A stretch of DNA of 64,000 bases from Streptomyces griseus subsp. griseus (GCF_003610995.1 NZ_CP032543.1:4340001-4404000); one strand, 5' to 3'; shown: positions 51,863-60,050, counted from the first letter of the stretch. The notes: generated from the sequence alone by a model not told the origin. Made by a program: numbers and translations.

Positions 51863-53020
51863 GTGGATCTCGTGTACACGGAGGCCGAGGAGGAGTTCCG
51901 GGGCCGGCTGCGGGAGTGGCTGGCCGCGGTCCTCCCCGGCCTGCCCCCGAAGCCCTCGCCCGACGACTGGCCCGCGCGCCGGGCCCACGACACGTCCTGG
52001 CAGCGGATGCTGTACGACGCCGGGTACGCGGGCCTGCACTGGCCGGTGGACGCGGGCGGGCGGGGCGCCACCCCGACGCAGCACCTGATCTTCCTGGAGG
52101 AGACGGAGAAGGCCGGGGCGCCCTATGTCGGGGCGAACTTCGTCGGGCTGCTGCACGCGGGCCCGACCATCGCGGCCGAGGGCACGGCCGAGCAGCGGGC
52201 CCGCTGGCTGCCGCCGGTGCTGCGCGGGGACGAGATCTGGTGCCAGGGGTTCAGCGAGCCGGAGGCGGGATCGGACCTGGCCGCGCTGCGGACGCGGGCG
52301 GTGCGCGACGGGGACGACTACGTGGTGAGCGGCCAGAAGATCTGGACCTCGCACGCGGAGGTGGCCGACTGGTGCGAACTGCTGGTGCGGACGGACCCGG
52401 GGGCGCCGAAGCACCGGGGGATCAGCTGGCTGGCGATGCCGATGGACGCGCCCGGGATCACGGTCCGGCCGCTGCGGACGCTGGCCGGGTCCACCGAGTT
52501 CGCCGAGGTGTTCCTCGACGAGGTCCGGGTGCCGGTACGGAACCGGGTCGGGGCCGAGAACGACGGCTGGCGGGTCACCATGGTCACCCTCTCCTTCGAG
52601 CGCGGTACGGCCTTCGTCGGCGAGGTCGTCGCCTGCCGCCGCACCCTGGCGGCCGTGGCCGCCGAGGCCCGCCGCAACGGCCGGTGGGACGACGCGGTGC
52701 TGCGGCGGAGGCTCGGCCGCCTGAACGCCGAGTTCCGGGCCCTGTGGCGGCTGACCCAGGGGAACGTGGGGGAGTCGGAGCGTACGGGCGGGGTGCCCGG
52801 CATCGGCGGCTCGGTCTTCAAGCTGCGGTACTCCGGACTCCGCCAGGAGCTGTACGAGGCGGCGGCGGAGGCCCTGGGGGCGGGTGGCGCCTTCGACCTG
52901 GACCGGGAATGGGCCCTGGACCGGCTCTCCTCCCTCTCGTACACGATCGCCGCCGGCACCTCGCAGATCCAGCGGAACATCGTCGCCGAGCGCATCCTCG
53001 GCCTCCCGAAAGGGCGCTGA
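51863..53020 (+). CDS. Acyl-CoA dehydrogenase
   Basis: A 385-residue FAD-dependent acyl-CoA dehydrogenase with FEEREE-like start (VDLVYTEAEEEFRGRLREWL), WCQGFSEPEAGSDLAALRTRA, SGQKIWTSHAEVADWCELLVRT and C-terminal AAGTSQIQRNIVAERILGLPKG. It resembles the large subunit of the heteromeric pairs (FadE-type) in steroid and cyclic-acid degradation. GTG 51863 is the first start after the amidohydrolase stop (11 bp). It is followed after 6 bp by a second, diverged dehydrogenase gene. Confidence 0.9.
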   Translation: MDLVYTEAEEEFRGRLREWLAAVLPGLPPKPSPDDWPARRAHDTSWQRMLYDAGYAGLHWPVDAGGRGATPTQHLIFLEETEKAGAPYVGANFVGLLHAGPTIAAEGTAEQRARWLPPVLRGDEIWCQGFSEPEAGSDLAALRTRAVRDGDDYVVSGQKIWTSHAEVADWCELLVRTDPGAPKHRGISWLAMPMDAPGITVRPLRTLAGSTEFAEVFLDEVRVPVRNRVGAENDGWRVTMVTLSFERGTAFVGEVVACRRTLAAVAAEARRNGRWDDAVLRRRLGRLNAEFRALWRLTQGNVGESERTGGVPGIGGSVFKLRYSGLRQELYEAAAEALGAGGAFDLDREWALDRLSSLSYTIAAGTSQIQRNIVAERILGLPKGR

Positions 53021-53026
53021 CCCGCC

Positions 53027-54088
53027 ATGGACCTCCAGCTCTCGGACGACCAGCGGGCCCTGCGATCCGGCATGCGCGACCTGCTCGGCGCGGTGTTCGA
53101 CCGGGACCGGCTGCGGGCGGCGGTGGAGCGGGGTGGCGGGGTGGACCGGGGGCTGTGGCGGGAGCTGGGGGCGGCGGGCCTCTTCGCGCTGCGGCTGCCG
53201 GAGGAGGCGGGCGGGGTCGGGCTCGGCCTGCCGGAGGCGGTGCTGCTCTTCGAGGAGGCGGGCCGGGCACTGCTGCCCGGGCCCCTGGTGGCCACACACC
53301 TGGCGGCGGGGCTGGTGAAGGGGGCCGCGGAGGGGGAGGCGGTGGTGACGGCCGCGGAGGGCGGCGACCGGCCGGTGGCGGACCTGGTGGGCGCGGACGC
53401 GGTGCTGGTGGCGGGGGGTGCCGGGGTGGTCGCGGGGGAGGAGCTGAAGGCGTTGGTGGCGGGGGCTCGGCCCGTACGGTCGATGGATCCGCTCACGCCG
53501 TTGCACCGAGTGGAGGCGCGCCGGCGCGCGGAGGGGGCGTTCGCGCCGCTGCACCGCGTGGAGGAGCACCCGGCGGGTGCGGGCCCCGGTGAGGCGTACC
53601 CCGGCGCACTTCGCCACGCAGGCGCGCTTCTCACTGCTGCCGAACAGCTCGGGAGCGCCGCGCGCACCACCGAAATGGCCGTTCAACACGCCGGTGCGCG
53701 CGAACAGTTCGGTTCGCTCATCGGTTCGTTCCAGGCGGTCAAACATCTCTGCGCCGACATGCTCACCCGCACCGAACCGGCCCGCAGTGCGCTGTACGCG
53801 GCCGCGCTGACCGGCGACCCGGTGGAGATCGCGGCGGCCAAGCTGCTCGCCGACGAGGCGGCCGTACGTAACGCACGGGACTGCCTCCAGATCCACGGCG
53901 GTATGGGTTTCACCTGGGAGGCAGATGTTCACCTCCACCTGAAACGGGCCTGGCTCAGGGCCGCCCGCTGGCTCACGGCGGCGGAGGCGGAGGAGCTTCT
54001 GGCCGCCGATCTGGGCCCCGTACAGCCGCTGTACAGCGGTTCAGCAGCAGGTGGAGGACGGGCCGGTGAAGCAGAGGGCGCAGGGTGA
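53027..54088 (+). CDS. Acyl-CoA dehydrogenase, diverged small partner
   Basis: A 353-residue acyl-CoA dehydrogenase with a normal N-domain (MDLQLSDDQRALRSGMRDLL) and a C-domain containing QFGSLIGSFQAVKHLCADML and CLQIHGGMGFTWEADVHLHLKRA. The mid domain is shortened and contains the repeated segment PLHRVE twice, 22 residues apart. It lacks the EPxAGSD motif of the gene before it. Such pairs of a full and a partial dehydrogenase form alpha2beta2 heterotetramers in actinobacterial steroid/cyclic-acid catabolism, which is the inferred role. The last 20 residues are low complexity. Confidence 0.85.
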   Translation: MDLQLSDDQRALRSGMRDLLGAVFDRDRLRAAVERGGGVDRGLWRELGAAGLFALRLPEEAGGVGLGLPEAVLLFEEAGRALLPGPLVATHLAAGLVKGAAEGEAVVTAAEGGDRPVADLVGADAVLVAGGAGVVAGEELKALVAGARPVRSMDPLTPLHRVEARRRAEGAFAPLHRVEEHPAGAGPGEAYPGALRHAGALLTAAEQLGSAARTTEMAVQHAGAREQFGSLIGSFQAVKHLCADMLTRTEPARSALYAAALTGDPVEIAAAKLLADEAAVRNARDCLQIHGGMGFTWEADVHLHLKRAWLRAARWLTAAEAEELLAADLGPVQPLYSGSAAGGGRAGEAEGAG

Positions 54089-54495
54089 CTCAGTGCAGTT
54101 GGTCGGCGTCGATACCGGGTTGTGTCCTTTGCGTGATTCGTCACCGGGTGGAGTCGGCGCCGGGCTCGGGTACGCTCCGTGGGATGCGAGTGGTTCTGGA
54201 ACCGGGCGATCCGGGGGCGGCCTGTGCGGCGGCTCCGGTCCGGGGCGAGGGCTCTTGCCGGAGCTGTGCCGGGCCTGCCCGGGAAGCGATTCTCGCGGTC
54301 TCTGCGCGCTCCTGTTCGACTCCCCGCAGCGTGCGTCGCACAGTATGCACCACGCGTACTCCTTCGCGCTGGAATATGCCCGAAGCGCTTGTTGCGGTGA
54401 CTGTACGTCAACCATGCTGTCGCGTAAGGGAATCACGTTCCGTGACCCTGAGGAGGCGCGAGGCGATGTGTCCGCCGGTTCGGATGGTGTGAGCG
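54089..54495. other. Low-confidence region with palindrome
   Basis: 407 bp between the dehydrogenase and the ATP-binding protein. The GC content drops around 54300-54430. It includes TCACG-ttc-CGTGA (54433-54445), an inverted repeat 50 bp before GTG 54496, and a TACGCT box (54171-54176) seven bases before ATG 54184. One doubtful 102-codon frame is listed separately. Confidence 0.5.
54184..54492 (+). CDS. Doubtful Cys-rich ORF, 102 aa
   Basis: The frame from ATG 54184 encodes MRVVLEPGDPGAACAAAPV, then CRSCAGPAREAILAVSARSC and an Arg/Val-rich tail ending 3 bp before the next gene. Support: the TACGCT-N7-ATG leaderless geometry and close spacing to 54496. Against: no recognised domain, uneven codon positions in the second half, and overlap with other open frames. 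It may be only the promoter region of the ATP-binding protein. Confidence 0.35.
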   Translation: MRVVLEPGDPGAACAAAPVRGEGSCRSCAGPAREAILAVSARSCSTPRSVRRTVCTTRTPSRWNMPEALVAVTVRQPCCRVRESRSVTLRRREAMCPPVRMV

Positions 54496-55005
54496 GTGCA
54501 GGTGCTTCAGGTTCAGCTGGAGGTCGGTCCGGATCCCGCAGAGGTGGGGCGGGCCCGTAGATGGGCGCGGTCGCGTCTGGTCGGTTCCGGGATAGGGGAT
54601 GACGAGCCGCTCGCGGAGACGCTCATCCTGCTGATCTCGGAGCTGGTCACCAACGCGGTCGTCCACACGGGCTGCCCCGCCGTGCTGCGGATGCTGTTCG
54701 GCGGGGGCGGCGGTGCCGGCGGGGCCGGGACCGTGCGGGTGGAGGTCGCCGACGCCAGCGACCGCCCGCCGCTCCAGCGCCACGCGGAGGGCGAGGACAC
54801 CAACGGGCGCGGCCTGGAGCTGGTGGACGGCCTCGCGGACCGCTGGGGCTGGCAGCCGGAGGGCGCCGGGAAGCAGATCTGGTGCGAGGTGGACCGGAGC
54901 GCTCCGGTGGCGGGCCGGGAGGCGCCGCCGAAGGTCGTCGTGCAGGGCGGCGAGGTGTGCGAGCCGCCCTCCCGCGTCTTCACCAACGCGACCGGCCTGG
55001 TCTGA
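54496..55005 (+). CDS. HATPase anti-sigma-type regulator (SpoIIAB/RsbW-like)
   Basis: A 169-residue single-domain GHKL ATPase. The N box is LLISELVTNAVVHTG and the G1 region is VEVADASDRPP...DTNGRGLELVDGLADRWGW. Streptomyces has dozens of these proteins; they bind or phosphorylate STAS antagonists and sigma factors, or act without known partners. A Gly-rich insertion (GGGGGAGGAG) sits between the two motifs. GTG 54496 has no strong ribosome site. Confidence 0.85.
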   Translation: MQVLQVQLEVGPDPAEVGRARRWARSRLVGSGIGDDEPLAETLILLISELVTNAVVHTGCPAVLRMLFGGGGGAGGAGTVRVEVADASDRPPLQRHAEGEDTNGRGLELVDGLADRWGWQPEGAGKQIWCEVDRSAPVAGREAPPKVVVQGGEVCEPPSRVFTNATGLV

Positions 55006-55038
55006 GCGTCCGCCCCCGGGTGATCAGGGCTCGCGGGG

Positions 55039-55965
55039 TCACAGCACCGCGACCGGGGCGACCGGAGATCCGGTGGCCCCGGTGAACGGCTCCGGCGCGG
55101 CGGTGAGGAGAAAGGCGTACCGCCGCTCCTCCGCGCAGGCCGTGGAGAGCGCCTCCAGCTCCCAGTTCTGGCCCTGGAGCATGCCCATCTCGACGAGGTG
55201 GAGCGCGTGCACGGGCAGCCACAGGTCCTCGATCTCCGGCGGGAAGATCTCGAAGGTCAGGGTGTCGTTGGCGACCGCCGCCACGTCCCGGGCGTGGAAC
55301 CACTCGGGCGTGCGCACGGACAGCCCGGGCGACGGGTAGCCGTACGCGTGCCGGTCCCCGGCCAGGACGACCTGCACCTGCCCTGTCCGTACGAGGACGA
55401 CGTCCCCGGCCCGTACGCGAACGCCTCCGAACTCCTCGGCGGCCTCCAGGTCCTCCGGCGTGACGGCGTGCGCGCCGTCCAGCCGGTCCACACCCAGGGC
55501 GCGCGCGACATCGAGAAGCACCCCCCGTGACACCACGTGCTCCACGGTGGCGATCGACGAGAACTGCGCGCCGGTGTGCGCCGTGATGGTGTCCGCGGGG
55601 CGGCCGTTGTAGATCCGCCCACTGTGCGACGCATGGGTCAGGGCGTCCCAGTGGGTGGCAGCCTGGAGCCCCATGGTGACGGTGTCGTCGCTGGTGGCGA
55701 CGGTCCCCGGGCCGAACATCTCCTGGTTGATCTGGACCATCGTGTGCAGCGGGTCGATCCGCCCCGGGATCAACCCGCTCTGTACGCCGCCGTGCCGGAG
55801 CTGCAGCGCGAGCGGTACGCGCCGACCGCTCCGGACGGCGGTGACGGCCTCCCGTACGACGGCGTCGGTGATCAGGTTGAGCGTCCCGCGCTCGTCGGCC
55901 TCGCCCCAGCGCCCCCAGTTGTTCACGCGCTTGGCGAGTTCGTGGAACTCGGCCGGCAGGGACAT
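55039..55965 (-). CDS. Cyclase family protein (kynurenine-formamidase-like)
   Basis: A 308-residue metal-dependent hydrolase of the cyclase family. The conserved motif HxGTHxDxxxH appears as AATHWDALTH with the metal ligands His, Asp and His in place. VRVRAGDVVLVRTG and WLPVHALHLVEMGM are also typical. ATG 55965 follows AGGAGGC. It is divergent from the SDR gene with one operator copy between them. It may hydrolyse an amide or lactone intermediate of the local pathway; the substrate is unknown. Confidence 0.88.
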   Translation of the reverse strand: MSLPAEFHELAKRVNNWGRWGEADERGTLNLITDAVVREAVTAVRSGRRVPLALQLRHGGVQSGLIPGRIDPLHTMVQINQEMFGPGTVATSDDTVTMGLQAATHWDALTHASHSGRIYNGRPADTITAHTGAQFSSIATVEHVVSRGVLLDVARALGVDRLDGAHAVTPEDLEAAEEFGGVRVRAGDVVLVRTGQVQVVLAGDRHAYGYPSPGLSVRTPEWFHARDVAAVANDTLTFEIFPPEIEDLWLPVHALHLVEMGMLQGQNWELEALSTACAEERRYAFLLTAAPEPFTGATGSPVAPVAVL

Positions 55966-56011
55966 GGGGGCCTCCTGGGTCTTGTGCCGGGGTGTCCGAC
56001 TGCCCGTAAAA

Positions 56012-56028
56012 TCTAACGGACCGTCAGA
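56012..56028. promoter_or_regulatory. Operator copy 3, TCTAACGGACCGTCAGA
   Basis: A 17-bp near-palindrome between the divergent cyclase and SDR genes, 21 bp before the SDR ATG and 46 bp from the cyclase ATG. It shares the core with the copies at 50495 and 50584, tying these operons into one regulon. Confidence 0.65.
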
Positions 56029-56049
56029 AACCGCGGGAAGGGGCCGGGC

Positions 56050-56985
56050 ATGGGGAACTTCTTGGCAGGCAAGGTGGTCGCCGTCACGGGTGCCGGCCGG
56101 GGCATCGGACGGGCGGTCGCGCTCGCCGCGGCGGCGGAGGGGGCGCGGGTCGTCGTCAACGACTACGGCGTCTCGGTGGAGGGGGCCGAGCCCACCAGCG
56201 AGATCGCCCGGGCCGTGGTCGAGGAGATCGGGGCGGCGGGCGGCTCGGCGGTCGCGGTGGCCGACGACATCTCCACGATGGCGGGCGGGCGGCGGATCGT
56301 GGACACGGCGCTCGCGGAGTACGGCCGACTCGACGGGGTCGTGTGCGTGGCCGGGATCCTGCGGGAGCGGATGCTGTTCAACATGTCCGAGGAGGAGTGG
56401 GACCCGGTCCTCGCGACGCACCTGAAGGGCACCTTCACGGTCTTCCGGGCCGCCTCGGCGGTGATGCGGAAGCAGGAGGGCGGGGGCACGCTGATCGGCT
56501 TCACCAGCGGCAACCATCAGGGGAGCATCTCCCAGGCCAACTACAGCGCGGCGAAAGGCGGGATCATCTCGCTGGTCCGCAGCGCGGCGCTGGGCCTGCA
56601 CCGGTACGGGGTGACGGCCAACGCGGTGGCACCGGTGGCCCGGACCCGGATGTCGGCCGGGGTGCCGATGGAGCTCTCCGAGATCGGCGAGCCGGAGGAC
56701 GTGGCGGCGCTGGTGGTCTACCTGCTGAGCGAGCGGGCGCGGGCGGAGCGGATCACCGGCCAGGTGTACACGATCGCCGGCCCCAAGATCGCGGTCTGGG
56801 CCCAGCCGAGGGAGCTGCGCGCGGCCTACGGGGAGTCCTCGTGGACCCCGGAACGCATCGCGGACTTCCTGCCGGGGACGGTGGGGGTGGACCCGATGCC
56901 GATGCTGGCGCGGGTGGAGGAGATGGCCTCGGCGGCCCGGTCCGGCTCCCGCCCGAACGCGCCCTCCGGCCCGTCCGGCGATTGA
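56050..56985 (+). CDS. Short-chain dehydrogenase/reductase
   Basis: A 311-residue SDR. The NAD-binding motif is TGAGRGIG (residues 14-21), the NNAG-equivalent is VCVAGILRE, and the catalytic residues are in the GNHQGSISQANYSAAKGG segment (Tyr and Lys in YSAAK). The C-terminal extension of about 60 residues is like peroxisomal-type 3-hydroxyacyl-CoA dehydrogenases and FabG-like enzymes of degradative operons. The last residues (SGPSGD) are encoded by a Streptomyces dispersed repeat at 56968. A 3-hydroxyacyl-CoA dehydrogenase role is inferred from context. Confidence 0.88.
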   Translation: MGNFLAGKVVAVTGAGRGIGRAVALAAAAEGARVVVNDYGVSVEGAEPTSEIARAVVEEIGAAGGSAVAVADDISTMAGGRRIVDTALAEYGRLDGVVCVAGILRERMLFNMSEEEWDPVLATHLKGTFTVFRAASAVMRKQEGGGTLIGFTSGNHQGSISQANYSAAKGGIISLVRSAALGLHRYGVTANAVAPVARTRMSAGVPMELSEIGEPEDVAALVVYLLSERARAERITGQVYTIAGPKIAVWAQPRELRAAYGESSWTPERIADFLPGTVGVDPMPMLARVEEMASAARSGSRPNAPSGPSGD

Positions 56986-57030
56986 GGACGGGGCGGGAGC
57001 TGGACCCCGGCCCTCCACCGCCGGACGGGG
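56968..57030. repeat. Inverted pair of Streptomyces dispersed repeats
   Basis: GGCCCGTCCGGCG-ATTGAGGAC (56968-56989) and the inverted CCTCC-ACCGCCGGACGGGG (57012-57030) face each other and can pair through CCCGTCCGGCG/CGCCGGACGGG. The first copy overlaps the SDR stop codon. A further copy is at 33145-33166. Confidence 0.7.
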
Positions 57031-57048
57031 TTGATCTAGGAGGCACGC

Positions 57049-58197
57049 ATGGACTTCGGGTTCACCGAGGACGACCACACCTTCCGCACCCACGCCCGCA
57101 CCTGGCTGAACACCCACCTCACCGACGCCCCCACCCCCCACGCGTGGGAACGCGCACTCGGTCAGGCGGGATGGATCGGCATCGGCTGGCCACCCGGCAA
57201 GGACGGCCGAACTTACGGCAACCACCCCGCCCCCCTCACCCGACAAGTCATCTGGGCCGAGGAGTACGCCCGCTCCACCGCCCCACCCCGTCTCGGCCAC
57301 ATCGGCGAGAACCTCCTCGCGCCCACCCTCATCGCCTACGGCACCGAGGAGCAGCGCCAGCGCCACCTGCCCCCCATCGCCCGGGGCGAGACCTTCTGGT
57401 GCCAGGGGTACAGCGAGCCGGACGCCGGGTCCGACCTCGCCGGCATCCGGACCACCGCCACCCCGGACACCACCGGCGGCCACACCGTCACCGGCCAGAA
57501 GATCTGGACCTCCCTCGCCCAGGACGCCGACTGGTGCTTCGTGCTCGCCCGCACCGAACCCGGCTCCACCCGCCACCACGGCCTCTCCTTCCTCCTGGTG
57601 GAGATGGACCAGCCGGGCAGGATCGAGGTGCGGCCGATCCGCCAGCTGACGGGGACCAGCGAGTTCAACGAGGTCTTCTTCGACGGGGCCCGGGCCGCCG
57701 AGGTGGTCGGCGGGGAGGGCAACGGCTGGCAGGTCGCCATGGGCCTGCTCGCCCTGGAGCGCGGTGTCTCCACCCTCGCCCAACAGATCGGCTTCGCGCA
57801 GGAGCTGGACCGGGTGATCGCCGCCGCCCGGGCGAGCGGGGCCGCTGAGGACCCGGTCATCAGAGCCCGCCTCGTACGCCAGTGGGCCGAACTCGTCACC
57901 ATGCGCCGCCACGCCCTCCGCACTCTCGGCGCCACCGGTGGCCCGGGCGCGCCCAGCGTGGCCAAGCTGCTCTGGGGCGGCTGGCACCAGCGGCTCGGCG
58001 AGCTGGCGTTGGCGGTGGCGGGCGAGTCGGGGGCGGTCGGCCCCCACCCCTGGTCACCGACCCACCCGTACGAACTCACCCCCACCCAGCACCTGTTCCT
58101 CTTCACCCGGGCCGACACCATCTACGGCGGCTCCGACGAGATCCAGCGGAACATCATCGCCGAGCGGGTGCTCGGCCTACCGAGGGAGCCGAGATGA
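57049..58197 (+). CDS. Acyl-CoA dehydrogenase
   Basis: A 382-residue FAD-dependent acyl-CoA dehydrogenase: MDFGFTEDDHTFRTHARTWL at the start, WCQGYSEPDAGSDLAGIRTT, TGQKIWTSLAQDADWCFVLART, and TIYGGSDEIQRNIIAERVLG at the end, where the Arg/Glu-containing helix binds FAD. It is the third dehydrogenase of this region and is closest to the one at 51863. AGGAGG lies upstream of ATG 57049. It overlaps the alcohol dehydrogenase gene by 4 bp. Confidence 0.92.
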   Translation: MDFGFTEDDHTFRTHARTWLNTHLTDAPTPHAWERALGQAGWIGIGWPPGKDGRTYGNHPAPLTRQVIWAEEYARSTAPPRLGHIGENLLAPTLIAYGTEEQRQRHLPPIARGETFWCQGYSEPDAGSDLAGIRTTATPDTTGGHTVTGQKIWTSLAQDADWCFVLARTEPGSTRHHGLSFLLVEMDQPGRIEVRPIRQLTGTSEFNEVFFDGARAAEVVGGEGNGWQVAMGLLALERGVSTLAQQIGFAQELDRVIAAARASGAAEDPVIRARLVRQWAELVTMRRHALRTLGATGGPGAPSVAKLLWGGWHQRLGELALAVAGESGAVGPHPWSPTHPYELTPTQHLFLFTRADTIYGGSDEIQRNIIAERVLGLPREPR

Positions 58198-59243
58198 GAG
58201 GCGTCGTCTTCGACGGCACACGGACCGAGGTCGTCGACGACCTGGAGATACGCGACCCCGGCCCCGGCGAGGTGCTGGTGGCGGTGGCCGCCGCCGGTCT
58301 CTGCCACAGCGACCTGTCGGTGATCGACGGCACGATCCCCTTCCCGGTCCCCGTCGTGCTCGGCCACGAGGGGGCGGGCGTCGTGGAGGCGGTCGGCCCC
58401 GGCGTCGGCCACGTACGGCCCGGTGATCACGTCGCGCTCTCGACCCTCGCCAACTGCGGGACCTGCGCCCAGTGCGACCGGGGCCGGCCCACCATGTGCC
58501 GGCGGGCGATCGGCCGCCCGGGGAGGCCGTTCTCGCGAGGCGGCAGGGAGCTCTTCCAGTTCGCCTCCAACTCGGCCTTCGCGGAACGTACGTTGGTCCG
58601 CGCCGTCCAGGCCGTGAAGATCCCCGCCGACCTGCCCCTCACCTCCGCCGCCCTGATCGGCTGTGGGGTCCTCACCGGCGTCGGGGCCGTACTGAACCGG
58701 GCGAAGGTCGACCGGGGCGACACCGTCGTGGTCATCGGCACCGGCGGCATCGGCCTCAACGTGCTCCAGGGGGCCCGGCTGGCGGGCGCGCTCACCGTCG
58801 TCGCCGTCGACAGCAACCCGGCGAAGGAGGCGGTGGCCCGCCGGTTCGGCGCCACGCACTTCCTGACGAGCGCCGACGGCGTACGGGAGATCCTCCCCGA
58901 GGGCGCCGACCACGCCTTCGAGTGCGTCGGCCGCACCGAGCTGATCCGCCAGGCGATCGACCTGCTGGACCGGCACGGCCAGGCCGTCCTGCTCGGCGTA
59001 CCGGCGGCGACCGCCGAGGCGTCGTTCACCGTCTCCTCGATGTACCTGGACAAGTCGATCCTCGGCTGCCGCTACGGCTCCTCCCGCCCGCAGCGGGACA
59101 TCGCCCTGTACGCGGACCTCTACCGGCAGGGCCGCCTTCTCCTGGACGAACTCATCACCGAGACCTACCCGGTTGAGGACTTCGCCAAGGCCGCCGACGA
59201 CGCCCACCACGGCCGGGTGGCCCGGGGAGTCCTGGTCTTCTGA
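58194..59243 (+). CDS. Zinc-dependent alcohol dehydrogenase
   Basis: A 349-residue medium-chain dehydrogenase. The catalytic zinc ligands are in GLCHSDLS and LGHEGAGVVE, the structural zinc Cys4 loop is CGTCAQCDRGRPTMC, and the NAD motif is VIGTGGIGLNVLQGA. It is like class III / NDMA-type alcohol dehydrogenases. It is coupled to the preceding dehydrogenase by a 4-bp overlap, so it is likely part of the same pathway, oxidising an alcohol to an aldehyde. The start is fixed by the ATGA overlap. Confidence 0.92.
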   Translation: MRGVVFDGTRTEVVDDLEIRDPGPGEVLVAVAAAGLCHSDLSVIDGTIPFPVPVVLGHEGAGVVEAVGPGVGHVRPGDHVALSTLANCGTCAQCDRGRPTMCRRAIGRPGRPFSRGGRELFQFASNSAFAERTLVRAVQAVKIPADLPLTSAALIGCGVLTGVGAVLNRAKVDRGDTVVVIGTGGIGLNVLQGARLAGALTVVAVDSNPAKEAVARRFGATHFLTSADGVREILPEGADHAFECVGRTELIRQAIDLLDRHGQAVLLGVPAATAEASFTVSSMYLDKSILGCRYGSSRPQRDIALYADLYRQGRLLLDELITETYPVEDFAKAADDAHHGRVARGVLVF

Positions 59244-59260
59244 CCCCGCCGGTCACCGGT

Positions 59261-59911
59261 TCAGCACGGGCGGTGGCCGCCGGACCGCGCCTCGGCGGCG
59301 GTCTTCAGATCGGCCAGCCAGCCATCCAGCCCCTGCTGGAGGATCTCGGTCGCGAAGGGGACGTTCGCGTCGACCTGTTCGCCGGTGTGGGTCTCCTCGG
59401 TACGCACGAGGACTCCGCCCCAGACCTTGGTGAAGCTCCAGACGTGTACGCCGTCGATGCGCAGCCCCTCACCGACGGCGGGACCGGTCCAGCGGATGCA
59501 GGAGTTGGGCTTCAGCTGCTTGACGGTGGAGGTGATGTCCAGGCTGGTGGCGGGAGTCGCCGGGTTCGGCGGGATCGGGGTCGTCCACCGGAACGCCGAA
59601 CCCGGGCGGAAGGGCCCGTGGTCCAGCCGGTCCACACCCGTGACGTGGGCCTGCCAGGCGGGCCAGCGCTCCACGTCCGTCTGGAGCTTCCAGACGGCGC
59701 TCAGCGGCGCGTCGATGACGGTCTCGGCCCGGGCCCGGACCAGGGCCTCGGCGTCGACGCCCTTGCCCTGGCAGGTGAGGGGCGCTCCGGGGCGCGGGGT
59801 GGTGGTGGCCGCTCCGGCGGGCGCGGCGGCGGTGGCGAGGACCCCGGCGGCGACGAGCGGGACGGTGAGGAGAGCGGCGGTGCGGGCACGGGCAGCACGG
59901 GCGCGGGGCAT
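59261..59911 (-). CDS. Secreted SRPBCC-family protein
   Basis: A 216-residue protein with a cleavable signal peptide (RTAALLTVPLVAAGVLATAAAPAGA, cleavage about residue 34) and an SRPBCC (START-like) domain: VIDAPLSAVWKLQTDVERWPAW and VWSFTKVWGGVLVRTEETHTG. SRPBCC proteins bind hydrophobic ligands; extracellular ones are less common. The gene is divergent from the TetR gene at 60051 with paired inverted repeats between, so it is probably that regulator's target. ATG 59911 is chosen from the signal peptide. Confidence 0.85.
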   Translation of the reverse strand: MPRARAARARTAALLTVPLVAAGVLATAAAPAGAATTTPRPGAPLTCQGKGVDAEALVRARAETVIDAPLSAVWKLQTDVERWPAWQAHVTGVDRLDHGPFRPGSAFRWTTPIPPNPATPATSLDITSTVKQLKPNSCIRWTGPAVGEGLRIDGVHVWSFTKVWGGVLVRTEETHTGEQVDANVPFATEILQQGLDGWLADLKTAAEARSGGHRPC

Positions 59912-59942
59912 GACGGGCCTCCATCGGTGAGCACTTGATTCG

Positions 59943-60008
59943 TTCGTTAGAAGTTGTAACGCACGCGCACTGAAGGGGTCAACGGGTTTCGTGATACCTT
60001 CTAACGAA
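59943..60008. promoter_or_regulatory. Inverted TTCGTTAGAAG pair, TetR operator candidate
   Basis: TTCGTTAGAAG (59943-59953) and CTTCTAACGAA (59998-60008) are perfect inverted 11-mers, 44 bp apart, in the short divergent region of the SRPBCC and TetR genes. One copy is close to each start. Confidence 0.6.
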
Positions 60009-60050
60009 ACTTTGAATAGATAGCCCTGCGGCCGGAGAAGGTGACACCCC

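Noticed and set aside
56012..56028. Operator considered as an insertion-sequence end.
   Set aside because: No transposase or target duplication is nearby, and the same motif sits precisely in promoter regions.
55966..58047. Upstream extension of the cyclase frame through the SDR and dehydrogenase genes to 58047.
   Set aside because: The extension is an antisense shadow; ATG 55965 has AGGAGGC and begins the conserved domain.
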